DNA of 64,000 nt, from NCBI RefSeq assembly GCF_020873895.1, contig NZ_JAHWGT010000009.1, positions 62,001 through 126,000 on the forward strand, written 5' to 3'. The DNA comes from Streptomyces sp. DH12 (GTDB lineage Bacteria; Actinomycetota; Actinomycetes; Streptomycetales; Streptomycetaceae). Each line of letters begins with the position of its first letter. The first letter of the stretch is position 1. Below, in pieces: positions 16,318 to 24,805 of the stretch. Under the pieces are notes generated by a model, which was given only the letters and a program-made list of their open reading frames with translations, was not told where the DNA came from and searched no databases. A program made the position numbers and the translations under genes.

Positions 16318-17850
16318 TCACACCCCCGGTTCGGCGGCGATCCGACCGGCGCGCACGGCGGCCACCAGGTCGGCGTGGTCGGCCTCGGTGCGGTCGGCGT
16401 ACGCGATGGCGAAGCCGGCCACCGCCGCGTCCAGCTCGTCGCTCTTGCCGCAGTACGCCGCCACGAGCCTGGGGTCGGCACTGTGCGCGTGCGCCCGCGC
16501 CAGCAGGGCACCGGTCATCCGCCCGTAGTCGTCGATCTGGTCGGCGGAGAGCGCCGACGGGTCCACGCTCCCCTTCCGGTTGCGGAACTGCCGCACCTGG
16601 TACGGCCGTCCCTCGACGGTCGTCCACCCCAGCAGGCTGTCGCTGACGACCTGCATCCGCTTCTGCCCCCGCACCACCCGGCAGCCCTCGTGCGCGGGCG
16701 TCTCGACGTCGAAGCCGACCTCCGGCAGGTACGGCGCGAGCACCGACGGCCGGGCCTCCTTCACCTGGAGCACCAGCGGCTCGCCCCGGTGGTCCAGCAG
16801 CAGCACCACGTACGACCGGGTGCCGACGCTGCCCGTGCCCACCACCCGGAACGCCACGTCGTGGATGGCGTACCGGGCGAGCAGCGGCAGCCGGTCGGGC
16901 GGCAGCGTCTCCAGGTACGGGCCGAGGGACGCCGCGACCGCCGCGGCCTCCTGGTCGGCCACGCGCCGCAGCACCGGCGGGGCGTCCACGAAGCGGCGCA
17001 CGCCGTCCGGGCAGGGCTCCGTGGACCGGGCGGCGAACCGGGCGCTGGTGTTCCGGCGGGCCTTCTCCGACACGCTCTGCAACGTGCCCAGCAGGTCCCG
17101 GGCGTCCGTGTACGAGACGAGCTCCTCGTCGGCGATGGCGTTCCAGGCGTCCAGGACGGGCATGCGGGCCAGCAGCCGCATGGTCCGGCGGTAGGCGCCC
17201 ACGGTGTCGTACGCGGCGGCACGGCACACGTCCTCGTCGGCGCCCGCCTCCCGCCCGGCCAGCACCAGCGAGGTGGCGAGCCGCTTGAGGTCCCACTCCC
17301 AGGGGCCGACCACGGTCTCGTCGAAGTCGTTCAGGTCGATGACGAGCCGGCCGCTCGCGTCGCCGTAGAGGCCGAAGTTCGCGGCGTGCGCGTCCCCGCA
17401 TATCTGGGCGCCGATCCCGGTGACGGGCGTCGCCGCCAGGTCGTGCGCCATCAGCCCGGCCGCCCCGCGCAGGAACGCGAACGGCGTCGCCGTCATCCGC
17501 CCGACCCGTATCGGCGCGAGGGCCGGCACCCGGTCGCGGCTCGACTCCTCGACGGCGCGCACGGCGTCGGGCCGCCCGGCCCTCAGGTGCAGGGCGTCGT
17601 GCGCGGACCGCGGCACCCGGCCGCGCAGGGCCTTTCCGCGCGCCTTCGGCCCGTCCGGCCCGCCCGCCCCGTACGCCCCCGGCGCCCGCCGGGCGAACCC
17701 CGGCACGTCCGGGATCCGCGCCGCCCCTCCACCAGCGGCACCGGCGGCAGCGCCGCCGGAACCGCCGACGCCGGCCGTACCCGACCCGGCGCCCGCGGCT
17801 CCGCCGCTGCCCGTCCGCTGCGCGGGCACCGCAGCCCGGATCTCGTCCAT
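16318..17850 (-). CDS. DUF2252 protein (kinase-like fold, function unknown)
   Basis: This 510-residue protein belongs to DUF2252, common in actinobacteria and distantly like aminoglycoside-phosphotransferase/kinase folds. Signature stretches are CGDAHAANFGLYGD, VIDLNDFDETVVGPWEWDLKRLA and VVGTGSVGTRSYVVLLLD. The first about 70 residues are Ala/Gly-rich. A GTG 24 bases upstream is in frame; the ATG at 17850 is preferred for the GGGGGAAGTGGGG before it. It is probably the first gene of the DUF2252/J-domain/rhodanese string. No substrate is known, and nothing here identifies one. Confidence 0.85.
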   Translation of the reverse strand: MDEIRAAVPAQRTGSGGAAGAGSGTAGVGGSGGAAAGAAGGGAARIPDVPGFARRAPGAYGAGGPDGPKARGKALRGRVPRSAHDALHLRAGRPDAVRAVEESSRDRVPALAPIRVGRMTATPFAFLRGAAGLMAHDLAATPVTGIGAQICGDAHAANFGLYGDASGRLVIDLNDFDETVVGPWEWDLKRLATSLVLAGREAGADEDVCRAAAYDTVGAYRRTMRLLARMPVLDAWNAIADEELVSYTDARDLLGTLQSVSEKARRNTSARFAARSTEPCPDGVRRFVDAPPVLRRVADQEAAAVAASLGPYLETLPPDRLPLLARYAIHDVAFRVVGTGSVGTRSYVVLLLDHRGEPLVLQVKEARPSVLAPYLPEVGFDVETPAHEGCRVVRGQKRMQVVSDSLLGWTTVEGRPYQVRQFRNRKGSVDPSALSADQIDDYGRMTGALLARAHAHSADPRLVAAYCGKSDELDAAVAGFAIAYADRTEADHADLVAAVRAGRIAAEPGV

Positions 17851-17932
17851 GCGCCCCACTTCCCCCACGTCCACCTACAGCAGTGCGACGACCGTACTCC
17901 TCGTCCCACCGCCCGTCTCCCCCTGTGGAAAA

Positions 17933-17998
17933 CCACCGGACGACCACCGGACGACCACCGGCGGACCACCGGACGACCACCGGCGGACCACCGGACGA
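17933..17998. repeat. Six tandem copies of an 11-bp unit
   Basis: The unit CCACCGG(A/C)(C/G)GA is repeated six times without gaps, in the order ACGA, ACGA, CGGA, ACGA, CGGA, ACGA. It sits 83 bp upstream of the DUF2252 start, between that gene and tRNA-Leu. The period is close to one DNA turn, so all units face one side of the helix. The function is unknown. Confidence 0.85.
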
Positions 17999-18073
17999 CT
18001 GCCGTCAGACCCACGGGAGCCCCAGGACACCCCCGTCCGAAGGAGCGGAACGGAGCCTGTGCCACCGCACAAC

Positions 18074-18121
18074 GAGACAGGGCCCCCACCCGGACTTCCG
18101 TCCTGGTGGAGACCCTGTCTC
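18074..18121 (-). terminator. Hairpin downstream of tRNA-Leu
   Basis: GAGACAGGG (18074-18082) pairs with CCCTGTCTC (18113-18121), with an inner CCACC/GGTGG pairing. It begins four bases beyond the encoded CCA end of the tRNA on the minus strand. Confidence 0.7.
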
Positions 18122-18124
18122 CTG

Positions 18125-18211
18125 TGGTGCGCGAGGGGGGAGTTGAACCCCCACGCCCTTTCGGGCACTGGAACCTGAATCCAGCGCGTCTGCCTATTCC
18201 GCCACCCGCGC
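18125..18211 (-). tRNA. tRNA-Leu (anticodon CAG)
   Basis: This is a class II tRNA of 87 nt including an encoded CCA. The acceptor stem GCGCGGG pairs with CTCGCGC. The anticodon stem-loop CTGGA-TTCAGGT-TCCAG gives CAG, reading CUG, the most used Leu codon in high-GC genomes. The long variable arm TGCCCGAAAGGGCGT and the T-arm GGGGGTTCAACTCCCCC are present. Confidence 0.95.
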
Positions 18212-18723
18212 ATTGGGTGTTGTCGTTCGTGGCCCCACCTCGTTCGGTGCGACCGCCTGGCGACATCTGAAGATTAGCACGTCGGACGGGGTGGGTTCAC
18301 ATCCGTTGTTTCAGGGGCCCGGAGGACGAACAAGGAGAGGGAGAAGGTCGCGCGGAAGCCGGCGGACGGGACGCGCGGAGACCCCGGGGAGCCGCACGGG
18401 AGTGCACACGAGGGCAGGACACACGAGGAGACACAGGGAGGCGCGGGGAGTCGCGGGGAGGCGTGGAGGGACACGGGGACGACTACGCCGCCGGCCGACC
18501 GGTACGGATGGGACCCGAACGGGAACGGAACGGCTCGCCCCCCACTCATCCCAGGTGTGCCCCGGGTGCGGGACACTGTCCACAAGCCGCCTCTACGATC
18601 CGTGTGGGAGATGTGAGAGGTGACACTCGTCCACAGGGCAGTGAAGGGGAACCAGCCGATTTCCCGACGCGTGGATACGATCAGTGAGCAGTACCAGGAC
18701 GGCAACGACGGAGGAGGTGCCCC
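18212..18723 (+). other. 512-bp leader region before the fhaA operon
   Basis: No gene is seen here. Positions about 18311-18483 are strongly purine-rich on the plus strand (runs of GGAGA, GGGGAG and GAGGAGACACAGGGAGG). Two DnaA-box-like 9-mers lie at 18576-18584 (CTGTCCACA) and 18627-18635 (TCGTCCACA). The promoter of the fhaA-pknB operon must lie in this region or just before the ATG. No -35/-10 pair was convincing. Confidence 0.5.
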
Positions 18724-19596
18724 ATGGGAGTCCTGAAGCGGTTCGAGCAGCGACTCGAAGGCCTGGTCAACGGCACCTTCGCCAAGGTCTTCAAGTCCGA
18801 GGTCCAGCCCGTCGAGATCGCCGGGGCCCTCCAGCGCGAGTGCGACAACAACGCCACGATCTGGAACCGCGAGCGGACGGTCGTCCCGAACGACTTCATC
18901 GTCGAGCTGAGCACGCCGGACTACGAGCGCCTCAGCCCGTACTCCGGCCAGCTCGGTGACGAGCTCGCCGGCCTCGTCCGGGACTACGCCAAGCAGCAGC
19001 GGTACACGTTCATGGGCCCCATCAAGGTCCACCTGGAGAAGGCCGACGACCTCGACACGGGCCTCTACCGGGTCCGCAGCCGCACGCTCGCGTCCAGCTC
19101 GTCGCAGTCGGCGCAGCCGGTCGACGGCGGGCACCCGGGCCCGGCGGGCCCGCCCCAGGGCCAGGTCGGCCGCCCCGGCGGCTACGGCTACCCGCCCGCG
19201 GGCGCCCCGCCGATGCCGGCGGCCCCGCCGCCGGGCGGCGCGGGGGCGGCGCCCCGTCCCGGCGCCCCCGCGCACCGCCCGCCGGGCGCGTCGGGCCACG
19301 CCCCGGGCGCCGGCCAGGCCCGCTGCTGGATCGAGATCAACGGCACGCGCCATCAGATCTCCCGCCCCACCCTCGTGCTGGGCCGCAGCACCGACGCCGA
19401 CGTGCGGATCGACGACCCCGGCGTATCCCGCCGTCACTGCGAGATCCGGACCGGAACGCCCTCGACGATCCAGGATCTGGGGTCCACCAACGGCATCGTG
19501 GTGGACGGGCAGCACACCACCCGCGCTACGCTCCGCGACGGCTCGCGGATCGTCGTGGGCAGCACCACCATCGTTTACCGGCAAGCCGAAGGGTGA
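18724..19596 (+). CDS. fhaA: FHA-domain protein FhaA (DUF3662 plus FHA)
   Basis: This is a phosphothreonine-binding adaptor of the cell-wall kinase network. The 290-residue protein starts with a DUF3662 domain (about 1-120; MGVLKRFEQRLEGLVNGTFAKVFKSEV is its hallmark). A Pro/Gly-rich linker (about 125-195) follows, and an FHA domain (about 200-285) has LGRSTDADVRIDDPGVSRRHCEI and LGSTNGIVVDG. The ATG at 18724 follows GGAGGAGGTGCCCC. In mycobacteria FhaA binds the phosphorylated pseudokinase region of MviN/MurJ. A matching pseudokinase gene lies at the right edge of this window. It is the first gene of the fhaA-fhaB-phosphatase-rodA-pbpA-pknB operon. Confidence 0.95.
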   Translation: MGVLKRFEQRLEGLVNGTFAKVFKSEVQPVEIAGALQRECDNNATIWNRERTVVPNDFIVELSTPDYERLSPYSGQLGDELAGLVRDYAKQQRYTFMGPIKVHLEKADDLDTGLYRVRSRTLASSSSQSAQPVDGGHPGPAGPPQGQVGRPGGYGYPPAGAPPMPAAPPPGGAGAAPRPGAPAHRPPGASGHAPGAGQARCWIEINGTRHQISRPTLVLGRSTDADVRIDDPGVSRRHCEIRTGTPSTIQDLGSTNGIVVDGQHTTRATLRDGSRIVVGSTTIVYRQAEG

Positions 19597-19606
19597 AGCG
19601 GGGGCA

Positions 19607-20104
19607 ATGTCAGAGCTGACCCTCACGGTCATGCGGTTGGGTTTCCTCGCCGTACTGTGGCTGTTCGTCATCGTGGCCGTCCAGGTCATCCGCAGCGACC
19701 TGTTCGGCACGCGCGTCACGCAGCGCGGTTCGCGCCGCGAGGCCGCGCGTCCGCAGCAGGGCGGCCGCCAGGGGGCGGCGGCACCGCCGCAGCAGCGGCA
19801 GCGCCGCGGCGCCCCCACCAAGCTCGTCGTGTCCGAGGGCACGCTCACCGGCACGACGGTCGCCCTCCAGGGCCAGACCATCACGCTGGGCCGCGCGCAC
19901 GACTCCACGATCGTGCTGGACGACGACTACGCCTCCAGTCGGCATGCCAGGATCTACCCGGACCGTGACGGCCAGTGGATCGTCGAGGATCTCGGGTCCA
20001 CGAACGGCACGTATCTCGACCGGACCCGACTCACCACGCCGACCCCGATTCCGCTGGGCGCGCCGATCCGCATCGGCAAGACCGTCATCGAGCTGCGGAA
20101 GTAG
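19607..20104 (+). CDS. fhaB: FHA-domain membrane protein FhaB (FipA)
   Basis: This 165-residue protein has one N-terminal membrane helix (residues 8-27, LGFLAVLWLFVIVAVQVI). A basic Gln/Arg-rich linker and a C-terminal FHA domain (about 78-165) follow, with LGRAHDSTIVLDDDYASSRHARI and DLGSTNGTYLD. It is the membrane-tethered phosphothreonine reader of the PknB system; in mycobacteria its counterpart links FtsZ and FtsQ under stress. The ATG at 19607 lies ten bases after the fhaA stop. The 81 bp to the phosphatase gene contain a repetitive stretch of GAGCGAGCGGAGCGAGC type. Confidence 0.94.
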   Translation: MSELTLTVMRLGFLAVLWLFVIVAVQVIRSDLFGTRVTQRGSRREAARPQQGGRQGAAAPPQQRQRRGAPTKLVVSEGTLTGTTVALQGQTITLGRAHDSTIVLDDDYASSRHARIYPDRDGQWIVEDLGSTNGTYLDRTRLTTPTPIPLGAPIRIGKTVIELRK

Positions 20105-20185
20105 TACGACAATGAGCGAGCGGAGCGAGCGAGCCGCAGCGGTCCCCGAGGACCGGAGGGGGCTCCCGACCGGAGGGTGGGCAGT

Positions 20186-21733
20186 GTGGCTCGAGACCGG
20201 CTGTACCCCGAGGCAGAGTCGACAGGGCAGGTGCGCATGAGTCTGTCACTGCGCTTCGCCGCCGGGTCGCACAAGGGCATGATCCGCGAGGGCAACGAGG
20301 ACTCCGGTTACGCCGGTCCCCGCCTGCTCGCCATCGCCGACGGCATGGGCGGCCAGGCCGCGGGCGAGGTGGCGTCCTCCGAGGTGATCTCCACGCTCGT
20401 CACGCTCGACGACGACGTCCCGGGCTCCGACATCCTCACCTCACTCGGCACGGCGGTGCAGCGCGCCAACGACCAGCTGCGCGAGATGGTCGAGGAGGAC
20501 CCCCAGCTCGAAGGCATGGGGACGACCCTCACGGCCCTGCTGTGGACGGGCCAGCGGCTCGGCCTGGTCCACGTGGGCGACTCCCGCGCGTACCTCCTGC
20601 GCGACGGCGTCCTGACGCAGATCACGCAGGACCACACCTGGGTGCAGCGGCTCGTCGACGAGGGCCGGATCACCGAGGAGGAGGCCACCACCCACCCGCA
20701 GCGCTCCCTGCTGATGCGCGCCCTGGGCAGCGGCGACCACGTCGAACCCGACCTGTCGATCCGCGAGGTCCGCGCCGGCGACCGGTACCTCATCTGCTCC
20801 GACGGCCTCTCCGGCGTCGTCTCCCACCAGACGATGGAGGAGACGCTCGCCAGCTACCAGGGCCCGCAGGAGACCGTGCAGGAGCTCATCCAGCTCGCGC
20901 TGCGCGGCGGCGGCCCGGACAACATCACGGTGATCATCGCGGACGTCCTGGACGTCGACGGCGGTGACACCCTCGCCGGCCGGCTGAGCGACACGCCGGT
21001 CGTCGTCGGAGCGGTCGCCGAGAACCAGCAGCAGCTCAACGACGGCGGCGCCATGCAGACCCCGGCGGGCCGCGCGTCCGGTCTGGGGCGGGGGAGCCGG
21101 CAGCCGCCGGCCGGCGGCTTCGGCCCGCCCGGCAGCGGCGAGGACATCGGCTACGACGGCATGCCGCCGGAGGGCGGCGGCTACGGCGCGTACGGCGACG
21201 CGGAGCTGAGCAAGCCGCGCACCGGCCGCAGATGGATCAAGCGGGTCTTCTTCGCCCTGCTGGTGCTGGCGCTGCTCGGCGGTGGCGCGTACGGCGGCTA
21301 CCGCTGGACGCAGACCCAGTACTACGTCGGCGCCAACGACGGCCACGTCGCGCTCTTCCGCGGCATCAGCCAGGATCTGGCCTGGGTCTCGCTGTCGGAG
21401 GTCGAGAAGGACCACCCCGACATCGAACTCAAGTACCTCCCCGCCTACCAGCAGAAGCAGGTCGAGGAGACGATCGCCGGCGGCAGCCGCACGAAGGCCG
21501 AGGCGAAGATCGAGGAGCTGGGGACCCAGGCGAGCGCCTGCCGCAAGCAGGAGCAGGCCCGCAAGGCCGCCGCGGCGGCCGGCGCCACACCGCCCAGCGA
21601 GGAGCAGGCCGGTGGCACCACGGGTGCCGCAGGCACCACCAAGCCCAAGCCGTCCACCACAGCCGTCCCCTCCCCGGGCCCCACCCTCACCGAGGACGAG
21701 AAGAGGCTGGCCTCGAACTGCGGCAAGCAGTAA
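20186..21733 (+). CDS. pstP: PP2C-family Ser/Thr phosphatase (PstP-like)
   Basis: This metal-dependent phosphatase reverses PknB-type phosphorylation. Its cytoplasmic PP2C domain (about 20-255) has GMIREGNEDS, LLAIADGMGGQAAGE, LGLVHVGDSRAYLLRDG and GGGPDNITVIIADVLD, which supply the metal-binding aspartates. A Gly-rich linker, one membrane helix (VFFALLVLALLGGGAYGGY) and an outer domain of about 150 residues with a Thr/Pro-rich tail follow. The 515-residue form from the GTG at 20186 is chosen for GGAGG nine bases before it; the ATG at 20237 is an alternative start. It sits inside the conserved operon between fhaB and rodA. Confidence 0.93.
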   Translation: MARDRLYPEAESTGQVRMSLSLRFAAGSHKGMIREGNEDSGYAGPRLLAIADGMGGQAAGEVASSEVISTLVTLDDDVPGSDILTSLGTAVQRANDQLREMVEEDPQLEGMGTTLTALLWTGQRLGLVHVGDSRAYLLRDGVLTQITQDHTWVQRLVDEGRITEEEATTHPQRSLLMRALGSGDHVEPDLSIREVRAGDRYLICSDGLSGVVSHQTMEETLASYQGPQETVQELIQLALRGGGPDNITVIIADVLDVDGGDTLAGRLSDTPVVVGAVAENQQQLNDGGAMQTPAGRASGLGRGSRQPPAGGFGPPGSGEDIGYDGMPPEGGGYGAYGDAELSKPRTGRRWIKRVFFALLVLALLGGGAYGGYRWTQTQYYVGANDGHVALFRGISQDLAWVSLSEVEKDHPDIELKYLPAYQQKQVEETIAGGSRTKAEAKIEELGTQASACRKQEQARKAAAAAGATPPSEEQAGGTTGAAGTTKPKPSTTAVPSPGPTLTEDEKRLASNCGKQ

Positions 21734-21761
21734 GCACCCGTAGGGGGGCCTTTTCACCACC

Positions 21762-23204
21762 ATGAGCGTTGTCACCAACACGACCACCATCGGCGCGATC
21801 GACGCGCCCAGCCGCCGCAACACCGAACTGGTGCTGCTCGGTTTCGCCGTCGCGATCCCGGTCTTCGCGTACCTGAACGTGGGTCTGGCCCTCGACGGCG
21901 AGGTCCCGGCGGGCATGCTCGGCTACGGCATCGGGCTCGGCCTCCTGGCCGGCATCGCCCACCTGCTGATGCGGCGCTTCGCCAAGTACGCGGACCCGCT
22001 GCTGCTGCCCCTCGCGACCCTGCTCAACGGCCTCGGCCTCGTACTGATCTGGCGCCTCGACCAGTCGCCGCGCCTCATCGCCGACTCGATGCGCCGCTAC
22101 GGCAGCCACAGCGGGGACGCCCCGCAGCAGCTGCTGTACTCGGCGATCGGTGTGGCGCTGTTCCTGCTGGTGCTGGTGTTCCTGAAGGACCACCGCGTCC
22201 TCCAGCGCTACACGTACATCTCGATGGTGGCGGCGATCGTCCTGCTGCTGCTGCCGCTCGTCCCCGGGCTCGGCGCCGACGTCTTCGGCGCCAAGATCTG
22301 GATCAGGGTGGGACCGTTCTCCATCCAGCCCGGTGAATTCGCGAAGATCGTCATCGCGGTCTTCTTCTCCGGCTACCTGATGGTCAAGCGGGACGCCCTC
22401 GCGCTCGCCAGCCGCCGCTTCATGGGCCTCTACCTGCCCCGCGGCCGCGACCTCGGCCCGATCCTCATGATCTGGGCCGTCAGCCTGCTCATCCTGATCT
22501 TCGAGAACGACCTCGGCACCTCGCTGCTCTTCTTCGGCATGTTCGTGATCATGCTGTACGTGGCGACGGAGCGGACCAGCTGGATCGTCATGGGTCTGCT
22601 GATGGCGGTGGGCGGCGCGGTCGTGGTCAGCCAGTTCGCCGGTCACGTGCAGTCCCGTGTCGCCGCGTGGCTCGACCCGTTCGGGTGCCTGAAGACGGCT
22701 CCCGAGGGCTCCAACATGCTGGCCGCCTGCGACCAGATGTCCCAGGTGCTCATGTCCTTCGGCTCCGGTGGCACGCTCGGCACGGGGCTCGGCCAGGGCA
22801 ACTCCGACCTCATCGGCTTCGCCGCCAACTCCGACTTCATCTTCGCCACCGTCGGCGAGGAGCTCGGCCTGGCCGGCGTCATGGCGTTCCTCCTCCTCTA
22901 CGGCCTGATCGTGGAGCGCGGCATCCGCACGGCGCTCGCGGCGCGGGACCCCTTCGGCAAGCTCCTGGCGACCGGCCTGTCCGGCGCGTTCGCGCTCCAG
23001 ATCTTCGTGGTCGCCGGCGGCGTGATGGGCCTGATCCCGCTGACCGGCATGACCATGCCGTTCCTCGCGTACGGCGGTTCCTCCGTGATCGCCAACTGGG
23101 CGCTCATCGCGATCCTGCTGCGGATCAGCGACACCGCGCGGCGCCCCGCGCCGTCCCCCGCCCCGTCCCCCGACGCCGAGATGACCCAGGTGGTCCGTCC
23201 GTGA
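21762..23204 (+). CDS. rodA: RodA/FtsW/SpoVE-family peptidoglycan glycosyltransferase
   Basis: This SEDS-family polytopic membrane protein of 480 residues polymerises lipid II glycan strands. About ten membrane segments are visible. The SEDS signature stretches IQPGEFAKIVIAVFFSGYL, ENDLGTSLLFFGMFVIM and GEELGLAGVMAFLLLYG are present, and PLTGMTMPFLAYGGSSVIANW marks the family end motif. The ATG at 21762 follows GTAGGGGGGCC. The partner transpeptidase pbpA follows with a GTGA overlap, so the pair is made together. Streptomyces carry several SEDS proteins, so a division or sporulation role rather than lateral growth cannot be decided here. Confidence 0.95.
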   Translation: MSVVTNTTTIGAIDAPSRRNTELVLLGFAVAIPVFAYLNVGLALDGEVPAGMLGYGIGLGLLAGIAHLLMRRFAKYADPLLLPLATLLNGLGLVLIWRLDQSPRLIADSMRRYGSHSGDAPQQLLYSAIGVALFLLVLVFLKDHRVLQRYTYISMVAAIVLLLLPLVPGLGADVFGAKIWIRVGPFSIQPGEFAKIVIAVFFSGYLMVKRDALALASRRFMGLYLPRGRDLGPILMIWAVSLLILIFENDLGTSLLFFGMFVIMLYVATERTSWIVMGLLMAVGGAVVVSQFAGHVQSRVAAWLDPFGCLKTAPEGSNMLAACDQMSQVLMSFGSGGTLGTGLGQGNSDLIGFAANSDFIFATVGEELGLAGVMAFLLLYGLIVERGIRTALAARDPFGKLLATGLSGAFALQIFVVAGGVMGLIPLTGMTMPFLAYGGSSVIANWALIAILLRISDTARRPAPSPAPSPDAEMTQVVRP

Positions 23205-24661
23205 ACAAGCCCCTGCGCCACATCGCGATCTTCTGCGGCCTGTTGGTGCTCGCGCTGCTCCTGCGGGACAACTGGGTCCAGTTCGTCCGCAGCGACGAGC
23301 TGAACAAGCACCCGCGCAACAAGCGCGTGACCATCGAGCGGTACGCCTCCGTCCGCGGCGACATCATCGTCGACGGCAAGCCGATCACCGGCTCCGTCGA
23401 CTCCAAGGACCCGCTCTACAAGTACAAGCGCACCTACGTGAACGGCCCCATGTGGGCGCCGGTCACCGGGTACGCCTCGCAGGCGTACGACGCCAACCAG
23501 CTGGAGAAGCTGCACGACACGATCCTCACCGGCAACGACGACCGGCTCTTCTTCGACCGCACGCTCTCCATGTTCACGGGTGACACGAAGAAGGGCGGCA
23601 ACGTCGTCACCACCCTCAACGGCGCCGCCCAGAAGGCCGCCTTCGAGGGGCTCGGCAAGAAGAAGGGCGCCGTCGCGGCCATCGACCCGCAGACGGGCAA
23701 GATCCTCGCGCTGGCGTCCACCCCGTCGTACGACCCCTCCACCTTCGCCGGCTACCAGGCCGAGGACGAGAAGGCGTGGATCGCGCTGGAGAAGGACAAG
23801 GACAAGCCCAAGCAGAACCGCGCGCTGCGCGAGATCTACCCGCCCGGCTCGACGTTCAAGGTCCTCACGGCCGCCGCGGCGCTGGAGAACGGCAAGGTCA
23901 AGGACATCGACGCGCCGACGGACACGCCGGAGCCGTACCTGCTGCCGCTGTCGACCGTGCCGATGAAGAATCACGCCGAGGGCTGCGAGAACGCCACGCT
24001 CAACTACGCGATGCAGTGGTCGTGCAACTCGGTCTTCGCGAAGCTCGGCGACGAGGTCGGCCGCGACAAGATGGTCGAGATGGCGGAGAAGTTCGGCTTC
24101 AACAACCCCGAGATCGACACCCCGGTCCGCGCCGCTCCCTCCGTCTACGACAAGAACATGGACCGCGGCGGCAACGCCCTGTCCTCCATCGGCCAGTTCA
24201 ACACGGCGACCACGCCGCTCCAGATGGCCATGGTCACGGCGGCCATCGCCAACGACGGCAAGCTGATGAAGCCGTACATGGTCGACCAGCTCGTCGCCCC
24301 GAACCTCGACGTCATCGAGCGGAACGAGCCGGAGGAGATGAGCCGCCCCATGTCGCAGGAGACGGCGCAGCTCGTCCAGAAGATGATGGAGAACGTCGTC
24401 GAGAACGGCACGGGCAAGAACGCCCGGATCCGCGACGTGACCGTCGGTGGCAAGACCGGTACGGCGCAGCACGGCGAGAAGAACAAGGCCCGCCCGTACG
24501 CGTGGTTCATCGCCTACGCGAAGACCGACAGCGGCTCCCCCGTCGCCGTCGCCGTGGTCGTCGAGGACTCCGACGCGACCCGCGACGACATCAGTGGTGG
24601 CGGCCTGGCCGCCCCGATCGCCCGGTCCGTGATGAAGGCGGTCCTCGACACCCGCGGGTGA
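23201..24661 (+). CDS. pbpA: Class B penicillin-binding protein PbpA
   Basis: This single-pass membrane transpeptidase cross-links peptidoglycan. The 486-residue protein has an N-terminal membrane anchor (IAIFCGLLVLALLL), a dimerisation region, and a transpeptidase domain with all three motifs: SXXK as STFK in YPPGSTFKVLTAAAALE, SXN as SCNSVFAKLG, and KTG in VGGKTGTAQHG. The GTG at 23201 overlaps the rodA stop, giving a SEDS/bPBP pair. It is smaller than FtsI-type enzymes and lacks PASTA domains. The order rodA-pbpA-pknB matches mycobacteria, except that pknA, which lies between pbpA and pknB there, is missing. Confidence 0.95.
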   Translation: MNKPLRHIAIFCGLLVLALLLRDNWVQFVRSDELNKHPRNKRVTIERYASVRGDIIVDGKPITGSVDSKDPLYKYKRTYVNGPMWAPVTGYASQAYDANQLEKLHDTILTGNDDRLFFDRTLSMFTGDTKKGGNVVTTLNGAAQKAAFEGLGKKKGAVAAIDPQTGKILALASTPSYDPSTFAGYQAEDEKAWIALEKDKDKPKQNRALREIYPPGSTFKVLTAAAALENGKVKDIDAPTDTPEPYLLPLSTVPMKNHAEGCENATLNYAMQWSCNSVFAKLGDEVGRDKMVEMAEKFGFNNPEIDTPVRAAPSVYDKNMDRGGNALSSIGQFNTATTPLQMAMVTAAIANDGKLMKPYMVDQLVAPNLDVIERNEPEEMSRPMSQETAQLVQKMMENVVENGTGKNARIRDVTVGGKTGTAQHGEKNKARPYAWFIAYAKTDSGSPVAVAVVVEDSDATRDDISGGGLAAPIARSVMKAVLDTRG

Positions 24662-24805
24662 CGCGGTGGCTGTGTACCGGTCCCGTATCAGCTTTCGGTC
24701 ACGGAGTGATCAGCTTCTCCCGGCCGGTAGCCTGTGCGCGGACAGCACACCGCCGGACCACACAGACGGTTGCGGCCGGGACTGACGGAGAGGGCTGGAA
24801 CAGTT

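Noticed and set aside
18274-19908. 544-codon minus-strand frame across the fhaA region
   Set aside because: It is a GC-rich antisense shadow of fhaA and fhaB with no recognisable domain and no start context.
20105-20185. GAGCGAGCGGAGCGAGC stretch between fhaB and the phosphatase as a small gene or regulatory element
   Set aside because: I recall this sequence as common low-complexity spacer in Streptomyces; the small frame over it has no support.
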